Shown here piece after piece: positions 17,639-26,638 of a DNA stretch of 64,000 nt; position 1 is the stretch's first letter; each line of letters starts with the position of its first letter. Location of the stretch: contig NZ_JACCFW010000001.1 in NCBI RefSeq assembly GCF_013410455.1, forward strand, positions 2,744,929 through 2,808,928. Direction: 5' to 3'. The notes under the pieces are model-generated. The model made no database searches and was not told where the DNA came from. It worked only from the letters and a program-made list of their open reading frames with translations. Source of the DNA: Allobranchiibius huperziae. GTDB taxonomy: Bacteria; Actinomycetota; Actinomycetes; Actinomycetales; Dermatophilaceae. The position numbers were made by a program, and so were the translations under genes.

Positions 17639-17700
17639 GCACAAGCGCAGCTACAACCTGCCGTGGCTTCCTGTGAAACCTCTACATTGCGGACCCTAGA

Positions 17701-17724
17701 CAGTAACTGACTAGTCAGTTACTG
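17701..17724. promoter_or_regulatory. MarR operator: 24-bp perfect palindrome over the marR promoter
   Basis: Half-site CAGTAACTGACT is followed directly by its exact complement, giving 24 bp of perfect symmetry. A -35-like TAGACA (17697-17702) and -10-like TACTGT (17720-17725) with 17-nt spacing bracket it, so a bound dimer would block the promoter. It is 93 nt upstream of the MarR start; the same half-sites recur at 16579-16618. Confidence 0.8.
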
Positions 17725-17816
17725 TCTGAGCATTGATCCTGCTTGATCGGCGGGTGAGGGGACACGTCGGAGCGGTCTATTCGACCGCACTGATCCGTAT
17801 TCAGGAGGAGCATCGG

Positions 17817-18371
17817 ATGGCATCAACACAGTCGCGTGACACTCGCATCGCTACCGATTCGGAGGCACTCATCGGTAGTGACGATGTGACCCTCGCTGGT
17901 TTGTTGATGGAAACCGCCAACGGCTTAGGACTGCGGATGGATGAGGGCCTGCGCCGCACCTCCGACCTGCCGGTCTCTACTTTCGAGGTACTTGTCCGTC
18001 TTCTTCGTTCACCCGGAGCCTGCATACGGTCAGGCGACCTGGTCCGTGAGCTCGCCATCACCACCGGCGGGGTGACGCGGCTGCTGGACCGATTGGAACA
18101 GCAGGGGCTGGTGGAGCGCAGTCGTGAGGGCACCGACCGCCGTGCGGTGTACGCCAAGCTCACGCCGGCCGGCCGGCGCACCGTCCTCCATGCGCTCCCT
18201 GGCCACATCGATGACCTTGTCAGCATGTTCTCCGCTCTGGCTCCGTTGCAACGGCAACAACTCGAAGCGGCCCTACGAGTCCTGCGGGACGTCGTCAACG
18301 AGCGAGACCCGGACGCGCGCCGCAGGAAGGCTCGCCACGCGGCTGAGCGGTCATCAGAGAAGGCGTCCTGA
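17817..18371 (+). CDS. MarR-family transcriptional regulator
   Basis: A 184-aa winged-helix regulator. After a ~35-residue polar N-terminus the MarR core runs from 'LAGLLMETANGLGLRMDEGLRR' through the recognition region 'GDLVRELAITTGGVTRLLDRLEQQGLVERSREGTDRRAVYAKLTPAGRR' to a C-terminal dimer helix and a very basic tail. The start has AGGAGGAG 7 nt upstream. MarR proteins typically repress themselves and detoxification genes and release DNA on binding phenolic ligands. The palindromes at its own promoter and near wrbA/SARP fit this exactly. Confidence 0.9.
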   Translation: MASTQSRDTRIATDSEALIGSDDVTLAGLLMETANGLGLRMDEGLRRTSDLPVSTFEVLVRLLRSPGACIRSGDLVRELAITTGGVTRLLDRLEQQGLVERSREGTDRRAVYAKLTPAGRRTVLHALPGHIDDLVSMFSALAPLQRQQLEAALRVLRDVVNERDPDARRRKARHAAERSSEKAS

Positions 18372-18461
18372 CCGTGAGCCGATTGCTCGCGCTGGCTTGT
18401 GGCTCGTGGGGTAACGAGAACCGGTCATCCATGAAGTAGATACGAACATCGGGAGAATGAA

Positions 18462-20423
18462 GTGCCGCAGTTGATCAGATACCTCGCACGCGGGTATTTC
18501 ACCCCACGCCATGGAAGGCGGTCGGTGCCGGCATTGATCGCCTGCGTGCTCGCGATTGCAGGCCCGGCGGCATTCGCGAACGCTTCTGACCAGATGACGG
18601 CCCGGGTGCTGGTCAACGGCCCAATCCTGACGGCTGCAGCTACCCAAGTGGGGTCGGTGCCAGCGGGGCAGCCGGTCACTGTGCAGGTGTGGCTCACGCC
18701 GCGCGTGTCTGCAGCCGAGCAATTCGCTGTGGCAGCGTCCACCCCGGGGACTGCAAGTTTTCACCAATACTTAAGTCCGAAGGCATACGTTGCCCGGTTT
18801 GGGCCCACCCCCTCGCAGGCGCAAAACGTCTCACGGTGGCTGACCGGTGGTGGTCTTACCGACGTCAAGGTCGCTCCCGGGCGCGACTATGTCTCCGGGG
18901 TAGGCCCGGCGCGGTCAGTCGGTCCCTTATTTGATGTGAGGTTGAACCGGTACCGGACGACGGACACATCGACGCTGTTCCAGGCCGCTGACCGCCCAGC
19001 ATCGGTACCGGCTTCCATCGCGCCCGATGTGACGGGTGTGACTGGTCTCGACGACAGGCGGACGGCAGGTGCGGATGCAACGACGATGCGCGCGGCGAGT
19101 CCGGTCTGCTCGCACTACTGGGCGCAGCACGTGCACGCGATTGTGCCGGCGTTCCATGGCTTGAAGAAGGGCGTCCTGCCGATCTGCGGTTACTCCGCAC
19201 GGCAGTTGCGTAGCGCGTACGGTGCCACCTCGGCGGCAACGGGGACCGGCGTGACGATCGCGCTCACCGAAGATGAGGCGCCTACCGCGATGGCGTCCAC
19301 CCTGCGCATCTACGCCGCACGCAATCACCTGCCTGCCCCGAAGGCCGGCCAATACCGTCAGATCTCGGCTGGCCGAAGTTCGTGTGCCACGAGCATCTCC
19401 GCCTCCCGACCACTCCCACAGGCGCAGTACGAGGACGAGGCTGAGATGGACTCCGAGGCTTCCTACGCGATGGCGCCGGACGCAAAGCAGCTCATGGTCA
19501 TCGGCACCGGATGCGACGAGGACTCGGCCCTACTCAACGCCGATCTGGCCGTACTGGACGGAGACGGCAGACATCCGAGCGCAACGATCGTGTCCAACTC
19601 CTGGCAGATCCCACAGGGCGAGGTCTCAGCTTCCACGCTGCACGCCATCGACGTGCGCGCAGCCGCAGAGGGTGTGGGGATGTACTTCGCCTCCGGCGAC
19701 GCCGCGGGTCTGACCGCCACGGCGTCCGACCCGTTCGTGACCGCGGTGGGCGGCACCACACTCGGAATCGGCGCGGGCGGCACCAAGGTGTTTCAGACGG
19801 GCTGGTCACTCGACACCGCCGAGGCCGACCACGGCCAATGGGATGACCTGCAAGGCGGCAGCGCAGCCGGTGGTGGAACCAGCGACACGTACCCACAGCC
19901 GCGATACCAGCGGAACGTTGTGCCCGCGTCCATATCTCATATACGAGTAGGCACGAAGACTGTTGTCGGCCGGGCAGTTCCTGACCTCGCCGCCGACGGC
20001 GACCTCACGAGCGGCATGCTGACTGGCTACACCTTCAGCGGCAAATACGTCACCGCCGTCAACGCCGGCACGAGCTTGGCCACCCCCCTGATCGCCGGCC
20101 TGCTTGCCGACGCCCAACAGGGCCAAACCACTAGCTTCGGCCTGATCAACCCGCTGATCTACCGCCTCTACCGGACAGCGGCGCTGCTCGACGTCCTACC
20201 AGTCGATAAGCACACCCCTCAGCAGAACCGGATCGCGTACACACCCCCAGACAGCGACGATGCTGCCGAACTCAACCTCTTCGACTACCAGTCCCCGAGA
20301 GCAACGAGCCAGGTAACCACCCGCGGCTACGACACCATGACCGGCCTCGGCACCCCGAATGGGCCCAGATTCATCAGCGCCCTACGCAGCGAGTCAGCAG
20401 GCGGGTGCCATCACGTTCGGTAG
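18462..20423 (+). CDS. S53 (sedolisin/kumamolisin) serine-carboxyl peptidase, secreted
   Basis: A 653-aa preproenzyme. A basic N-terminus and hydrophobic helix (~23-40) form the signal; residues ~65-200 match the pro-kumamolisin activation domain ('FHQYLSPKAYVARFGPT'). The catalytic domain carries the sedolisin set: Glu326 and Asp330 in 'EDEAEMDSEASYAMAP', oxyanion Asp413 in 'FASGDAAG', and Ser538 in 'NAGTSLATP'; 'TGLGTPNG' near the C-terminus is the calcium-site region. Such enzymes digest proteins extracellularly at acidic pH. It starts at GTG with GGGAGA upstream and is transcribed alone, 90 nt after the MarR gene. Confidence 0.92.
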   Translation: MPQLIRYLARGYFTPRHGRRSVPALIACVLAIAGPAAFANASDQMTARVLVNGPILTAAATQVGSVPAGQPVTVQVWLTPRVSAAEQFAVAASTPGTASFHQYLSPKAYVARFGPTPSQAQNVSRWLTGGGLTDVKVAPGRDYVSGVGPARSVGPLFDVRLNRYRTTDTSTLFQAADRPASVPASIAPDVTGVTGLDDRRTAGADATTMRAASPVCSHYWAQHVHAIVPAFHGLKKGVLPICGYSARQLRSAYGATSAATGTGVTIALTEDEAPTAMASTLRIYAARNHLPAPKAGQYRQISAGRSSCATSISASRPLPQAQYEDEAEMDSEASYAMAPDAKQLMVIGTGCDEDSALLNADLAVLDGDGRHPSATIVSNSWQIPQGEVSASTLHAIDVRAAAEGVGMYFASGDAAGLTATASDPFVTAVGGTTLGIGAGGTKVFQTGWSLDTAEADHGQWDDLQGGSAAGGGTSDTYPQPRYQRNVVPASISHIRVGTKTVVGRAVPDLAADGDLTSGMLTGYTFSGKYVTAVNAGTSLATPLIAGLLADAQQGQTTSFGLINPLIYRLYRTAALLDVLPVDKHTPQQNRIAYTPPDSDDAAELNLFDYQSPRATSQVTTRGYDTMTGLGTPNGPRFISALRSESAGGCHHVR

Positions 20424-20555
20424 CCGGCGCTCCGCTGCCCGGCCATCGCGCTGGTCAGCATGACCTACCCGCGGCGTGGTCGCTAACTCAGACAGCAGAC
20501 GCCATCCGCAGATTGAGCACCCGCCACCTGCCCCAATGCGAAAGGACACTCACTC

Positions 20556-21329
20556 ATGACTGATCTCCTTACCGGCAAAACGATCTTGATCACCGGCGCG
20601 TCAGCAGGGATCGGCGCACACGCCGCTCGGCTGTTCGCCCGAGAAGGAGCGAACCTGGTTCTGGCCGCGCGTCGACTCGCGCAACTCGACCAGGTAGCAC
20701 GATCAATCCGAGAAGACGGCGGTGATGTTCTTGCCGTGCAGGCCGACACCACTTCAGCAGACGATATTGACCGCGCCATCACCACCGCCTTCGATCGATG
20801 GGGCGGGCTTCACGGGGCACTCAACAACGCCGGCCGCAGCCAAGGCGGAGGGCGACTAGCCGAAGTTCCGACCGACACCTTTGAAGCAGTCCTCGACGTG
20901 AACTTTCGAGGAACGTGGCTAGCCATGCGTGCGGAGATCGCCGCCATGACCTCCCCCGGTGCGACGGGCGGATCGATTGTAAATATCAGCAGCATCGGCG
21001 GCACGTTCGGGACGCCCGGGCAAAGCATCTACGGGGCGACCAAGGCTGCCGTCATCGCGATGAGTCGCTCCGCCGCCACCGAATACGGGCGTGACAATAT
21101 TCGCGTCAACGCCATCGCGCCCGGGGCGACCATGACAGACATGATGACCGCATGGCAGGAACGCGAACCTGGAATCGTCGACAAACTCGGCTCGCTGGCA
21201 GCACTGGGTCGAGTCGGGCAACCTGACGAAATCGCTGAAGCTGCTGCCTGGCTAATTAGTGACCGAGCAAGCTACGTGACAGGCATGGCTCTCGGCGTCG
21301 ACGGTGGCACCGCACCATGGCCGCACTAG
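20556..21329 (+). CDS. Short-chain dehydrogenase/reductase
   Basis: A 257-aa classical SDR: TGxxxGIG as 'TGASAGIGAHAA', NNAG ('GALNNAGRS'), Ser in 'NISSIGG', the active-site 'YGATKAAVI' and the C-terminal 'YVTGMALGVDGG'. All catalytic residues are present. The substrate is not predictable. GAAAGGA precedes the ATG. It is an isolated gene after the peptidase. Confidence 0.9.
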   Translation: MTDLLTGKTILITGASAGIGAHAARLFAREGANLVLAARRLAQLDQVARSIREDGGDVLAVQADTTSADDIDRAITTAFDRWGGLHGALNNAGRSQGGGRLAEVPTDTFEAVLDVNFRGTWLAMRAEIAAMTSPGATGGSIVNISSIGGTFGTPGQSIYGATKAAVIAMSRSAATEYGRDNIRVNAIAPGATMTDMMTAWQEREPGIVDKLGSLAALGRVGQPDEIAEAAAWLISDRASYVTGMALGVDGGTAPWPH

Positions 21330-21626
21330 ACACACAGCTGTGGCGCCCCCAAACGCACCTAGCCATCACGCGCAGCTGGATTCACCGACAAATACGAAGG
21401 GCTCCACAAGCACACAACCAGTACTTCTGTGCCGGCGAGCCGTTGGGACGCCCGCCGGCACAGGCCCCCGACCAAAATGACGGTCACGACCGGCGTTCTA
21501 GGCGTCACGATGTGCGCCTGGTCGACGCTGGCTTCGAACAACGCCGCGAGCCGCGGACCACGATCCTGCTGGGCGGGTCGACACCCGTGGGTAGCCCCGG
21601 ACCCGTCACGCCGCTCCCCCCACCCA

Positions 21627-21752
21627 CGGTTCGGAAGTCACATCTGCGACAACTTCTAGACCACTCTGGTGGTGGATCAGGCTTCCGGCTCGATTCTCGC
21701 TGGCGCGTCGAGGGTCCGTCGAGAGTGGTCCGGAAACGATCGACAGTGGACC
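21627..21752 (+). repeat. Interspersed repeat family A, copy 1
   Basis: About 126 bp closely similar to 33433-33559. Shared blocks are CGGTTCGGAAGTCAC, CGACAACTTC, GATCAGGCTTC, GTCGAGGGTCCGTCGAGAG and TGGTCCGGAAACGATCGA. The left end has a GAAGT...ACTTC inverted repeat kept in both copies. A shorter relative lies at 29881-29926. Confidence 0.75.
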
Positions 21753-21778
21753 ACTTCCCCGGTCCGCCACGAACCCGT

Positions 21779-21921
21779 GCTCGAAAATCGCCACGATCGG
21801 ACATCTCGAGCACCGCCTGCACTGGGCACGGCTTTCGAGCACCAGTCTTCGCGAATCTGAGCGTGCGGCTGGAGGCCCACGCAGCTGCTCGAAATGAATC
21901 GCCACTGAGCAGAGGCCGCGA
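21779..21921 (+). repeat. Interspersed repeat family B, copy 1
   Basis: About 140 bp similar to 35022-35145. It shares ATCGGACATSTCGAGCA, GCTTTCGAGCA, CAGTCTTCGCG, GCTGCTCGAAA and the CACTKAGCAGAG end. The arms CTTTCGAGCACCAGT (21832-21846) and CAGCTGCTCGAAAT (21882-21895) form a partly decayed inverted repeat. Confidence 0.7.
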
Positions 21922-21987
21922 GGGTCTGGGTTGAAGCTCGTCACCTCGTTATGGGTCGAGCTCCACCGCAACTCATACACTGCCCCG

Positions 21988-22395
21988 GTGGGGGCCTACA
22001 TCCGGTTTCAGAGCGCAGCGCCGAACCGCCACGGTCGATTTCCTGGGGTCTTCGCCATGGCCAACGGACTAGCCAAGAAGCAACTACTGAGCTCCCGCGA
22101 CGCCGAATGGCTGCGTTCGGCGAACGCTCACGCCAACGCCGCATACGCCGACCCTTCGCTGACCGGCAGCGGGTGTTACGACCTCGACCGCTTCCCCGGG
22201 GCGCGCGCGTGGTTCAAGGCGACGGCCACCTACCTGCTGGAGATGACCGGCGAATACCTCGAGCTTCTCGACCGCTACGACGTGCCGTGGGTGGAGCTGC
22301 GTACCGCCCGCCCTGGCCGCGTCGTGTACGAGGACAACGTCCAGGTCGTCACCACGCCGTTCAGCTACCCAGCGGACTGGCCCTTCAGCCGCTAA
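21988..22395 (+). CDS. Hypothetical protein, leaderless GTG start
   Basis: A 135-aa soluble protein of no recognised family: 'MANGLAKKQLLSSRDAEWLRSANAHANAAYADPS' then 'ATATYLLEMTGEYLELLDRYDVPWVELRTARPGRVVYEDNVQVVTTPF'. The C-terminal 'PGRVVYEDNVQVVTTPF' resembles the end of small actinobacterial DUFs. The GTG is chosen because TACACT (21976-21981) sits 6 nt before it, a leaderless promoter. The coding part has normal high-GC third positions, unlike the gap before it. Confidence 0.65.
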   Translation: MGAYIRFQSAAPNRHGRFPGVFAMANGLAKKQLLSSRDAEWLRSANAHANAAYADPSLTGSGCYDLDRFPGARAWFKATATYLLEMTGEYLELLDRYDVPWVELRTARPGRVVYEDNVQVVTTPFSYPADWPFSR

Positions 22396-22481
22396 CTCGC
22401 CGCGCCCTGATCGGCCTGCGGAGCATGCCACAAGCCGATGACTTACGGTCTGAGTTCCGGCGTTCCATCACCTTGGTTGGA

Positions 22482-23162
22482 TCAGTCACGCTCTGCCCAG
22501 AAGTGGTAGAGCCAGGAGTCGTAGAACCGTTCGGCGAGCCACGTGTCCTGTCCCCGTGGCATGGGCTCGAGGAAACGCCGCTGCATCTCCCATTTGAGGT
22601 GTTCGTCCGATGCGGGTGGGGACTCCGAATTCACCGCGACATACGTCGTGGTGAACTCGGAGCCGAAGACTTTGTCAAGGACCATGGCGACGCGCGGAAT
22701 CCTCCAGTGCGCCAGGGGAAGGACGATCTCCCGCGGCCGCCCCGCTCGGATGAGTTCGCGCTTGACGTAGTAGAGATTGCTGACGACGTCACGGGACTCC
22801 CCTTCGCGGACGATGTCCGCCTGGCAGACGCCGTGCTCGATCAGATGGTCTGCCATGCGGTCGCATTCGCGGAACGGCTGGGCCACGTCATCACGACAAA
22901 ATTCAAGACTGCGGTCACCCGACGTGATGACCAGCGGCTTTGATGCCGCAGCGTCGTACCGCGCGACCGCCCAATTCAGCGTGTCGTACACATGACGCGG
23001 GAAATGCCAGGTGATGGGATCCGGCTGGGACCCCAGCAGGATGATGGCTTCGCGTCGATCCACGGCGACCTCGATCCTCACTCGGGCGTCTTCCCACGCA
23101 CGAACGTAATCTTCGATGGTAGTGAGCGCCTTGATGGGGCGGGTCCGACACCTGATCCCCAT
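22482..23162 (-). CDS. YdcF/DUF218-like protein
   Basis: A 226-aa protein. The DUF218/YdcF pattern can be traced: a strand with 'IILLGSQPD', an acidic/His region 'ECDRMADHLIEHGVCQADIVREGESRDVVSNLYYVKREL' (the 'GV..i..E..S.nT.eN' block), then 'IVLPLAHWRIPRVAMVLDKVFG' corresponding to the 'vts.fH..Ra' block. The family binds nucleotide-like ligands in E. coli YdcF; ElyC relatives are membrane-linked, which this one is not. The start is uncertain because longer frames overlap the divergent gene. Confidence 0.65.
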   Translation of the reverse strand: MGIRCRTRPIKALTTIEDYVRAWEDARVRIEVAVDRREAIILLGSQPDPITWHFPRHVYDTLNWAVARYDAAASKPLVITSGDRSLEFCRDDVAQPFRECDRMADHLIEHGVCQADIVREGESRDVVSNLYYVKRELIRAGRPREIVLPLAHWRIPRVAMVLDKVFGSEFTTTYVAVNSESPPASDEHLKWEMQRRFLEPMPRGQDTWLAERFYDSWLYHFWAERD

Positions 23163-23198
23163 CCCACCGGCGCCTGACGGCCGAACGGAGCATCGACG

Positions 23199-24308
23199 AT
23201 GAACAGCTGGGGCAAACGGGCGGACATGCTCGTACACGAGGAGGCGCCGTTCAACGCCGAGCCCACATCGGCCGCGTTGGCAGCCTCCTACCTCACCCCC
23301 ACCGACACGTTCTACAGCCGCAACCACGGCCCGATCCCGACGCTCGATCCGGCGACCTGGCGCCTTGAGGTCGACGGGCTCGTGGACCGCTCACTTCGAC
23401 TCTCCCTGCAGGAGTTGCAGGACCGGTTCGAGGAGCACGAGGTCACCGCCACTGTGCAGTGCGCGGGGAATCGCCGGGCGGGATTGATCGCCGTGCGCAA
23501 CATCCCCGGTGAGGACCCGTGGCGGGACGGGGCGACCTCGACAGCGGTCTGGGCCGGGGTCCGCCTGGCCGACGTGCTGGCCGCGGCCGGCGTCACGCAG
23601 GGCGACGCCGCGGCGGACGAGGTGCACGTGGCGTTCCAGGCCCCGGATGTCTCCGAGCTGGCGCGACCGTCTCAGGCGTACGGCGGTTCCATTCCCCTGA
23701 CGAAGGCGACCCGCCCGGAGGTCTTGCTCGCCTGGTCCATGAACGGCGAGGCGCTCCGCCCGGTGCACGGGGCCCCGCTGCGGGTGGTCGTGCCGGGCTG
23801 GATCGGCGCCCGCAGCGTGAAGTGGCTCGAGCGGGTCGTCGTGCGACGCGGACCATCGGAGAACTACTTCCAGTCCGTGGCGTATCGGTTGCTGCCCCCC
23901 GACGCCGACCCGGACGCGGCCGGTCCGGGCGACGGCCTGTCTCTGGGGCCGATCGCACTCAACAGCGCGATCCTCTCCCCTGCCGACGACAGCACGGTCA
24001 GCGCCGGCACTGTGCTGGTCGACGGGTACGCCTTCGCCGGCGACGGACGTCAAGTCGCGCGGGTCGACGTGTCGTCCGACGCGGGCGAGACATGGGTGCA
24101 GGCCGATCTTGGCCGCGACCGCGGGCCCTGGGCGTGGCGGTTGTGGCATGCCGAGGTCCACCTCGCCGCCGGGGATGCCGTGCTCGTAGCCCGAGCCTGG
24201 GACGGCACTGCCGCTGCCCAGCCCTCGGAGGCCGCGCAGCTCTGGAACCCCAAGGGATACGTCAACAATGCCTGCCCCCGAGCGAGGGTGCACGCCGTCC
24301 ACCGGTGA
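23199..24308 (+). CDS. Molybdopterin-dependent oxidoreductase, sulfite-oxidase family
   Basis: A 369-aa soluble enzyme. The Mo-binding Cys is in 'ATVQCAGNRR' (residue ~89); 'YSRNHGPIP', 'GGSIPLTKAT', 'LAWSMNGEALRPVHGAPLRVVVPGWIGARSVKWLERV' are the cofactor and substrate regions of sulfite oxidase/plant nitrate reductase folds, followed by a C-terminal Mo-co dimerisation (Ig-like) domain with 'GYAFAGDGRQVARVDVSSDAGETW' and 'LWNPKGYVNN'. There is no Tat or Sec signal and no haem domain, so it is probably cytosolic or needs a separate electron acceptor. It is the second sulfite-oxidase-type protein in the window (see 42091). Confidence 0.9.
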   Translation: MNSWGKRADMLVHEEAPFNAEPTSAALAASYLTPTDTFYSRNHGPIPTLDPATWRLEVDGLVDRSLRLSLQELQDRFEEHEVTATVQCAGNRRAGLIAVRNIPGEDPWRDGATSTAVWAGVRLADVLAAAGVTQGDAAADEVHVAFQAPDVSELARPSQAYGGSIPLTKATRPEVLLAWSMNGEALRPVHGAPLRVVVPGWIGARSVKWLERVVVRRGPSENYFQSVAYRLLPPDADPDAAGPGDGLSLGPIALNSAILSPADDSTVSAGTVLVDGYAFAGDGRQVARVDVSSDAGETWVQADLGRDRGPWAWRLWHAEVHLAAGDAVLVARAWDGTAAAQPSEAAQLWNPKGYVNNACPRARVHAVHR

Positions 24309-24670
24309 TCTGAGACCGACGGGCCTTTCAGGAGGACGCGGCACCCCGCCTCGAGCCACACGCGGTGTCAGGAAAACGTCCAAAACTGCTGCTCGGAAGC
24401 CCTGCTCAGCGGAGGCGCTTCTCGAAAATCTCCGATCGGGGCGACTTTCAAGTACACGCCGTCTTAGCAGGGGCAGGTTCCAGATCGAGCTCGCAGGTCC
24501 TACAGCTCCCATGTGTGTCGCGTAAGCCGATCGGCTACCGGTCGGCCCTGTGTCGGGTGTCCAGCAGAAGCCCCCGACGCGGTCACCTCGCCTCGAGCCT
24601 TCTGCGCCGGAGTCTGGCAACGGTCGTCGAGCCGGCATTGGTTCGCACGTGGAACGGTGGAATCTGGCAG
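24309..24670. other. Gene-free stretch
   Basis: No gene on either strand. A few short words (CTGCTGCTCGG, CTCGAAAATC) recall repeat family B but in a scrambled order, so I do not call a copy. No terminator hairpin stands out after the oxidoreductase. Confidence 0.4.
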
Positions 24671-25027
24671 TTAGCGGAAGAGTGCTGTCAGCCGGTTCAG
24701 CAGTTGGTCGAAGCGGTTGAGGTCAAGCCAGTCTTCCCAACCTGGGGCCTCATGAACGTCGATGCCGGGGTCGGCATCCCAGTACTCAAGGTCGGCCCAT
24801 CCGCCTTTGAAGAGCACGACGCGTCCGTACTGCTCGCCCTTGCGCAAACAGACGCCGACCGAATCCGGAACAACCGCTTGTGCTCGGTTCGTAGTGATCG
24901 GAGGCGGCCAGCCGCTCTCCTCGTCGCGCCACGTGAGTTCGTCGGGCTGGATGCCAGCTGCGCTCCACTCTGCTCGGCGCGCCTCGATGAGCCGTGCAGC
25001 CTCATCGAGGTCAATGCGAGACTCCAT
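24671..25027 (-). CDS. Hypothetical protein, 118 aa
   Basis: An acidic, Trp-rich soluble protein: 'IDLDEAARLIEARRAEWSAAG' helix, then beta-rich 'QYGRVVLFKGGWADLEYWDADPG' and 'WEDWLDLNRFDQLLNRLTALF'. This composition and size are seen in immunity-type proteins and stand-alone DUFs, but no family is recognised. It is an orphan, between the gap and the TetR gene. Confidence 0.6.
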   Translation of the reverse strand: MESRIDLDEAARLIEARRAEWSAAGIQPDELTWRDEESGWPPPITTNRAQAVVPDSVGVCLRKGEQYGRVVLFKGGWADLEYWDADPGIDVHEAPGWEDWLDLNRFDQLLNRLTALFR

Positions 25028-25195
25028 AGGGCTGAGTATCCCTGGGACTCGTGGCTTCTGAGGTGCCGCAGAGAAAGACCGGGCCGGAGTCGCCCGCAGT
25101 CGACCACGCTTCCGCGGCCCTCACCGATGGGCGATCGTGCCACGGGAATTGATGGCCTCGATCTTGGTGATAGAGGTGTTCTGTCCGTGCAGCTC

Positions 25196-25816
25196 TCACT
25201 GAGCGCTCGATGGCGCCGGCCGGGGGAGGACGGCGAGGGCGCTGTCGGCGATGCCGGTGACAGTTTTCGGGTCAACACCGGCTTTGCCCACCGCCTCGAT
25301 GCCGCGCAACACCGCCAGTAAGAGGGCCGCCAGCTGCTGTGGGTCGGCGTTGTTGTCAATGTCGCCGTGGCGCTGGCAGGCCAGGATCTGCGTGTGCAGC
25401 AGCGCCAGGAGCGCGTTCATGGTCTCGGCGGACCGGCGGGCGACTACCGGGTCGTGCTGGGCGAGTTCGGCTGTGCCTTTGGCCAGCAGGCACCCGCGAC
25501 GATCGGTGTCCTCGCAAGTGTTCTCCGCCACGAAGTGGGCGTACGCCGAGAGCCGGGCGAACGCTTCCTTGTCCGAACCACCGGTCAGCCTGAGTGCGGC
25601 CTGCTCGACGATCGCGGCAGCCCACTCGTCGAACACCCGGTGGAACAAGGCGCTCTTGTCGCCGAAGGCCCCGTAGAGGCTGCCCTTGCCCAGGCCGGTG
25701 GTCGCGGCGATCTGGTCCATCCGTGTACCGGCATAGCCGGTTGCCCAGAACTGCTCCCGGGCCAGCTCTAGGACCTGGACCTCATCAAAGCTCCGTGGTC
25801 GCGACACGCGGGCCAC
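25196..25816 (-). CDS. TetR-family transcriptional regulator
   Basis: A 206-aa repressor. The N-terminal helix-turn-helix is standard: 'ELAREQFWATGYAGTRMDQIAATTGLGKGSLYGAFGDKSALF'. The C-terminal domain has 'DRRGCLLAKGTAELAQHDPVVARRSAETM', the pattern of regulators that control oxidoreductase genes and sense electrophiles or drugs. It diverges from the NAD(P)-binding gene at 25931 with a perfect palindrome between them, so autoregulation and control of that gene are likely. Confidence 0.92.
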   Translation of the reverse strand: MARVSRPRSFDEVQVLELAREQFWATGYAGTRMDQIAATTGLGKGSLYGAFGDKSALFHRVFDEWAAAIVEQAALRLTGGSDKEAFARLSAYAHFVAENTCEDTDRRGCLLAKGTAELAQHDPVVARRSAETMNALLALLHTQILACQRHGDIDNNADPQQLAALLLAVLRGIEAVGKAGVDPKTVTGIADSALAVLPRPAPSSAQ

Positions 25817-25839
25817 GATACCGCTTTCTTGACTAGAAG

Positions 25840-25864
25840 GTCCATAACCTCCTAAGTTATGGAC
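25840..25864. promoter_or_regulatory. TetR operator palindrome
   Basis: GTCCATAAC (25840-25848), 7-nt spacer, GTTATGGAC (25856-25864): a perfect 9-bp inverted repeat, 24 nt from the TetR start codon. It overlaps a plausible promoter toward the oxidoreductase (TTGACT at 25829, TAAGTT about 18 nt on). Confidence 0.8.
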
Positions 25865-25930
25865 GTCACGTTCCAGAATCGCCCCAGGTCAGTCGTCTCG
25901 CGCGGCCCCGTTCCAGGAAGCAAACACATC

Positions 25931-26554
25931 ATGAGCAGCATCAGCATCATCGGCTTGGGGGGCATGGCCCGCGCCCTGGCCACCCGGGCGCTCAGCGGCG
26001 GCAACACGGTGGAGGTCGTCGGCCGCGACCAGGCGAAGGCACAGGAGCTGGCCGCCGCGCTGGGTGATGGCGCCTCGGCCGGGACCTTCGGCGCTACCCC
26101 GGCCGGTGATCTCGTTGTCCTCGCCGTGCCCTACGCCGGCGCCGTCCCGATCGTCACCCAGTACGGCGACGCGCTGGCCGGCAAGGTCGTCATCGACATC
26201 ACCAACACCTCCAACGCCGAGGCCACCGGGCTGGTCACCCCCGACGGCACGTCCGGTGGGCAGGAGATCGCCAAGGCCGCTCCGGGAGGTGCGCAGGTGG
26301 TGAAGGCGTTCAACACCGTCTTCGGCCACGTCTTGGCGAAGGGCGGTTCGCTGGACGTGCTCGTGGCTGGCGACGACGCGGCCGCCAAGGAGAGCGTGGC
26401 GGCACTCATCGAGAGCATGGGGCTGCGCCCGCTGGACGCTGGAGGCTTGAACGTGGCGCGCTGGCTGGAGGGTGTCGGCGTGCTGATGATCAGCCTCGCC
26501 GGCCATGGCGTGGGGGACTGGAACTTCTCTCTCGGGGTGAACCCCGCCGGCTGA
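25931..26554 (+). CDS. NADPH-dependent F420 reductase-like protein
   Basis: A 207-aa Rossmann protein. The N-terminal glycine motif 'ISIIGLGGMARALA', 'VVLAVPYAGA', 'VVIDITNTSNAEATGLVTPDGTSGGQEIAKAAPGGAQVVKAFNTVFGHVLA' and 'DAGGLNVARWLEGVGVLMI' match the NADP oxidoreductase coenzyme-F420-dependent family, many members of which no longer use F420. The start is preceded by AGGAAGC. It is probably under TetR control together with the epimerase-like gene 84 nt downstream. Confidence 0.85.
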   Translation: MSSISIIGLGGMARALATRALSGGNTVEVVGRDQAKAQELAAALGDGASAGTFGATPAGDLVVLAVPYAGAVPIVTQYGDALAGKVVIDITNTSNAEATGLVTPDGTSGGQEIAKAAPGGAQVVKAFNTVFGHVLAKGGSLDVLVAGDDAAAKESVAALIESMGLRPLDAGGLNVARWLEGVGVLMISLAGHGVGDWNFSLGVNPAG

Positions 26555-26638
26555 GAGCACCCGCACCACCTTTGATCGCGTGCCAGAGCGCACAACCGAT
26601 GCGGGCTTGAACAGCCCCCACCATTAGAAGGAGTACTA

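Larger units (their letters stand above)
21330..21987. other. Gene-free stretch containing repeats A1 and B1
   Basis: About 660 nt with no credible gene on either strand: the open frames here lack ribosome sites and read as basic, Arg/Pro-rich shadows. It contains one copy each of two interspersed repeats, described separately, and the promoter of the gene starting at 21988. Confidence 0.6.

Noticed and set aside
24370-24470. Third copy of repeat family B
   Set aside because: Only short words match and their order is changed; within chance for this composition.
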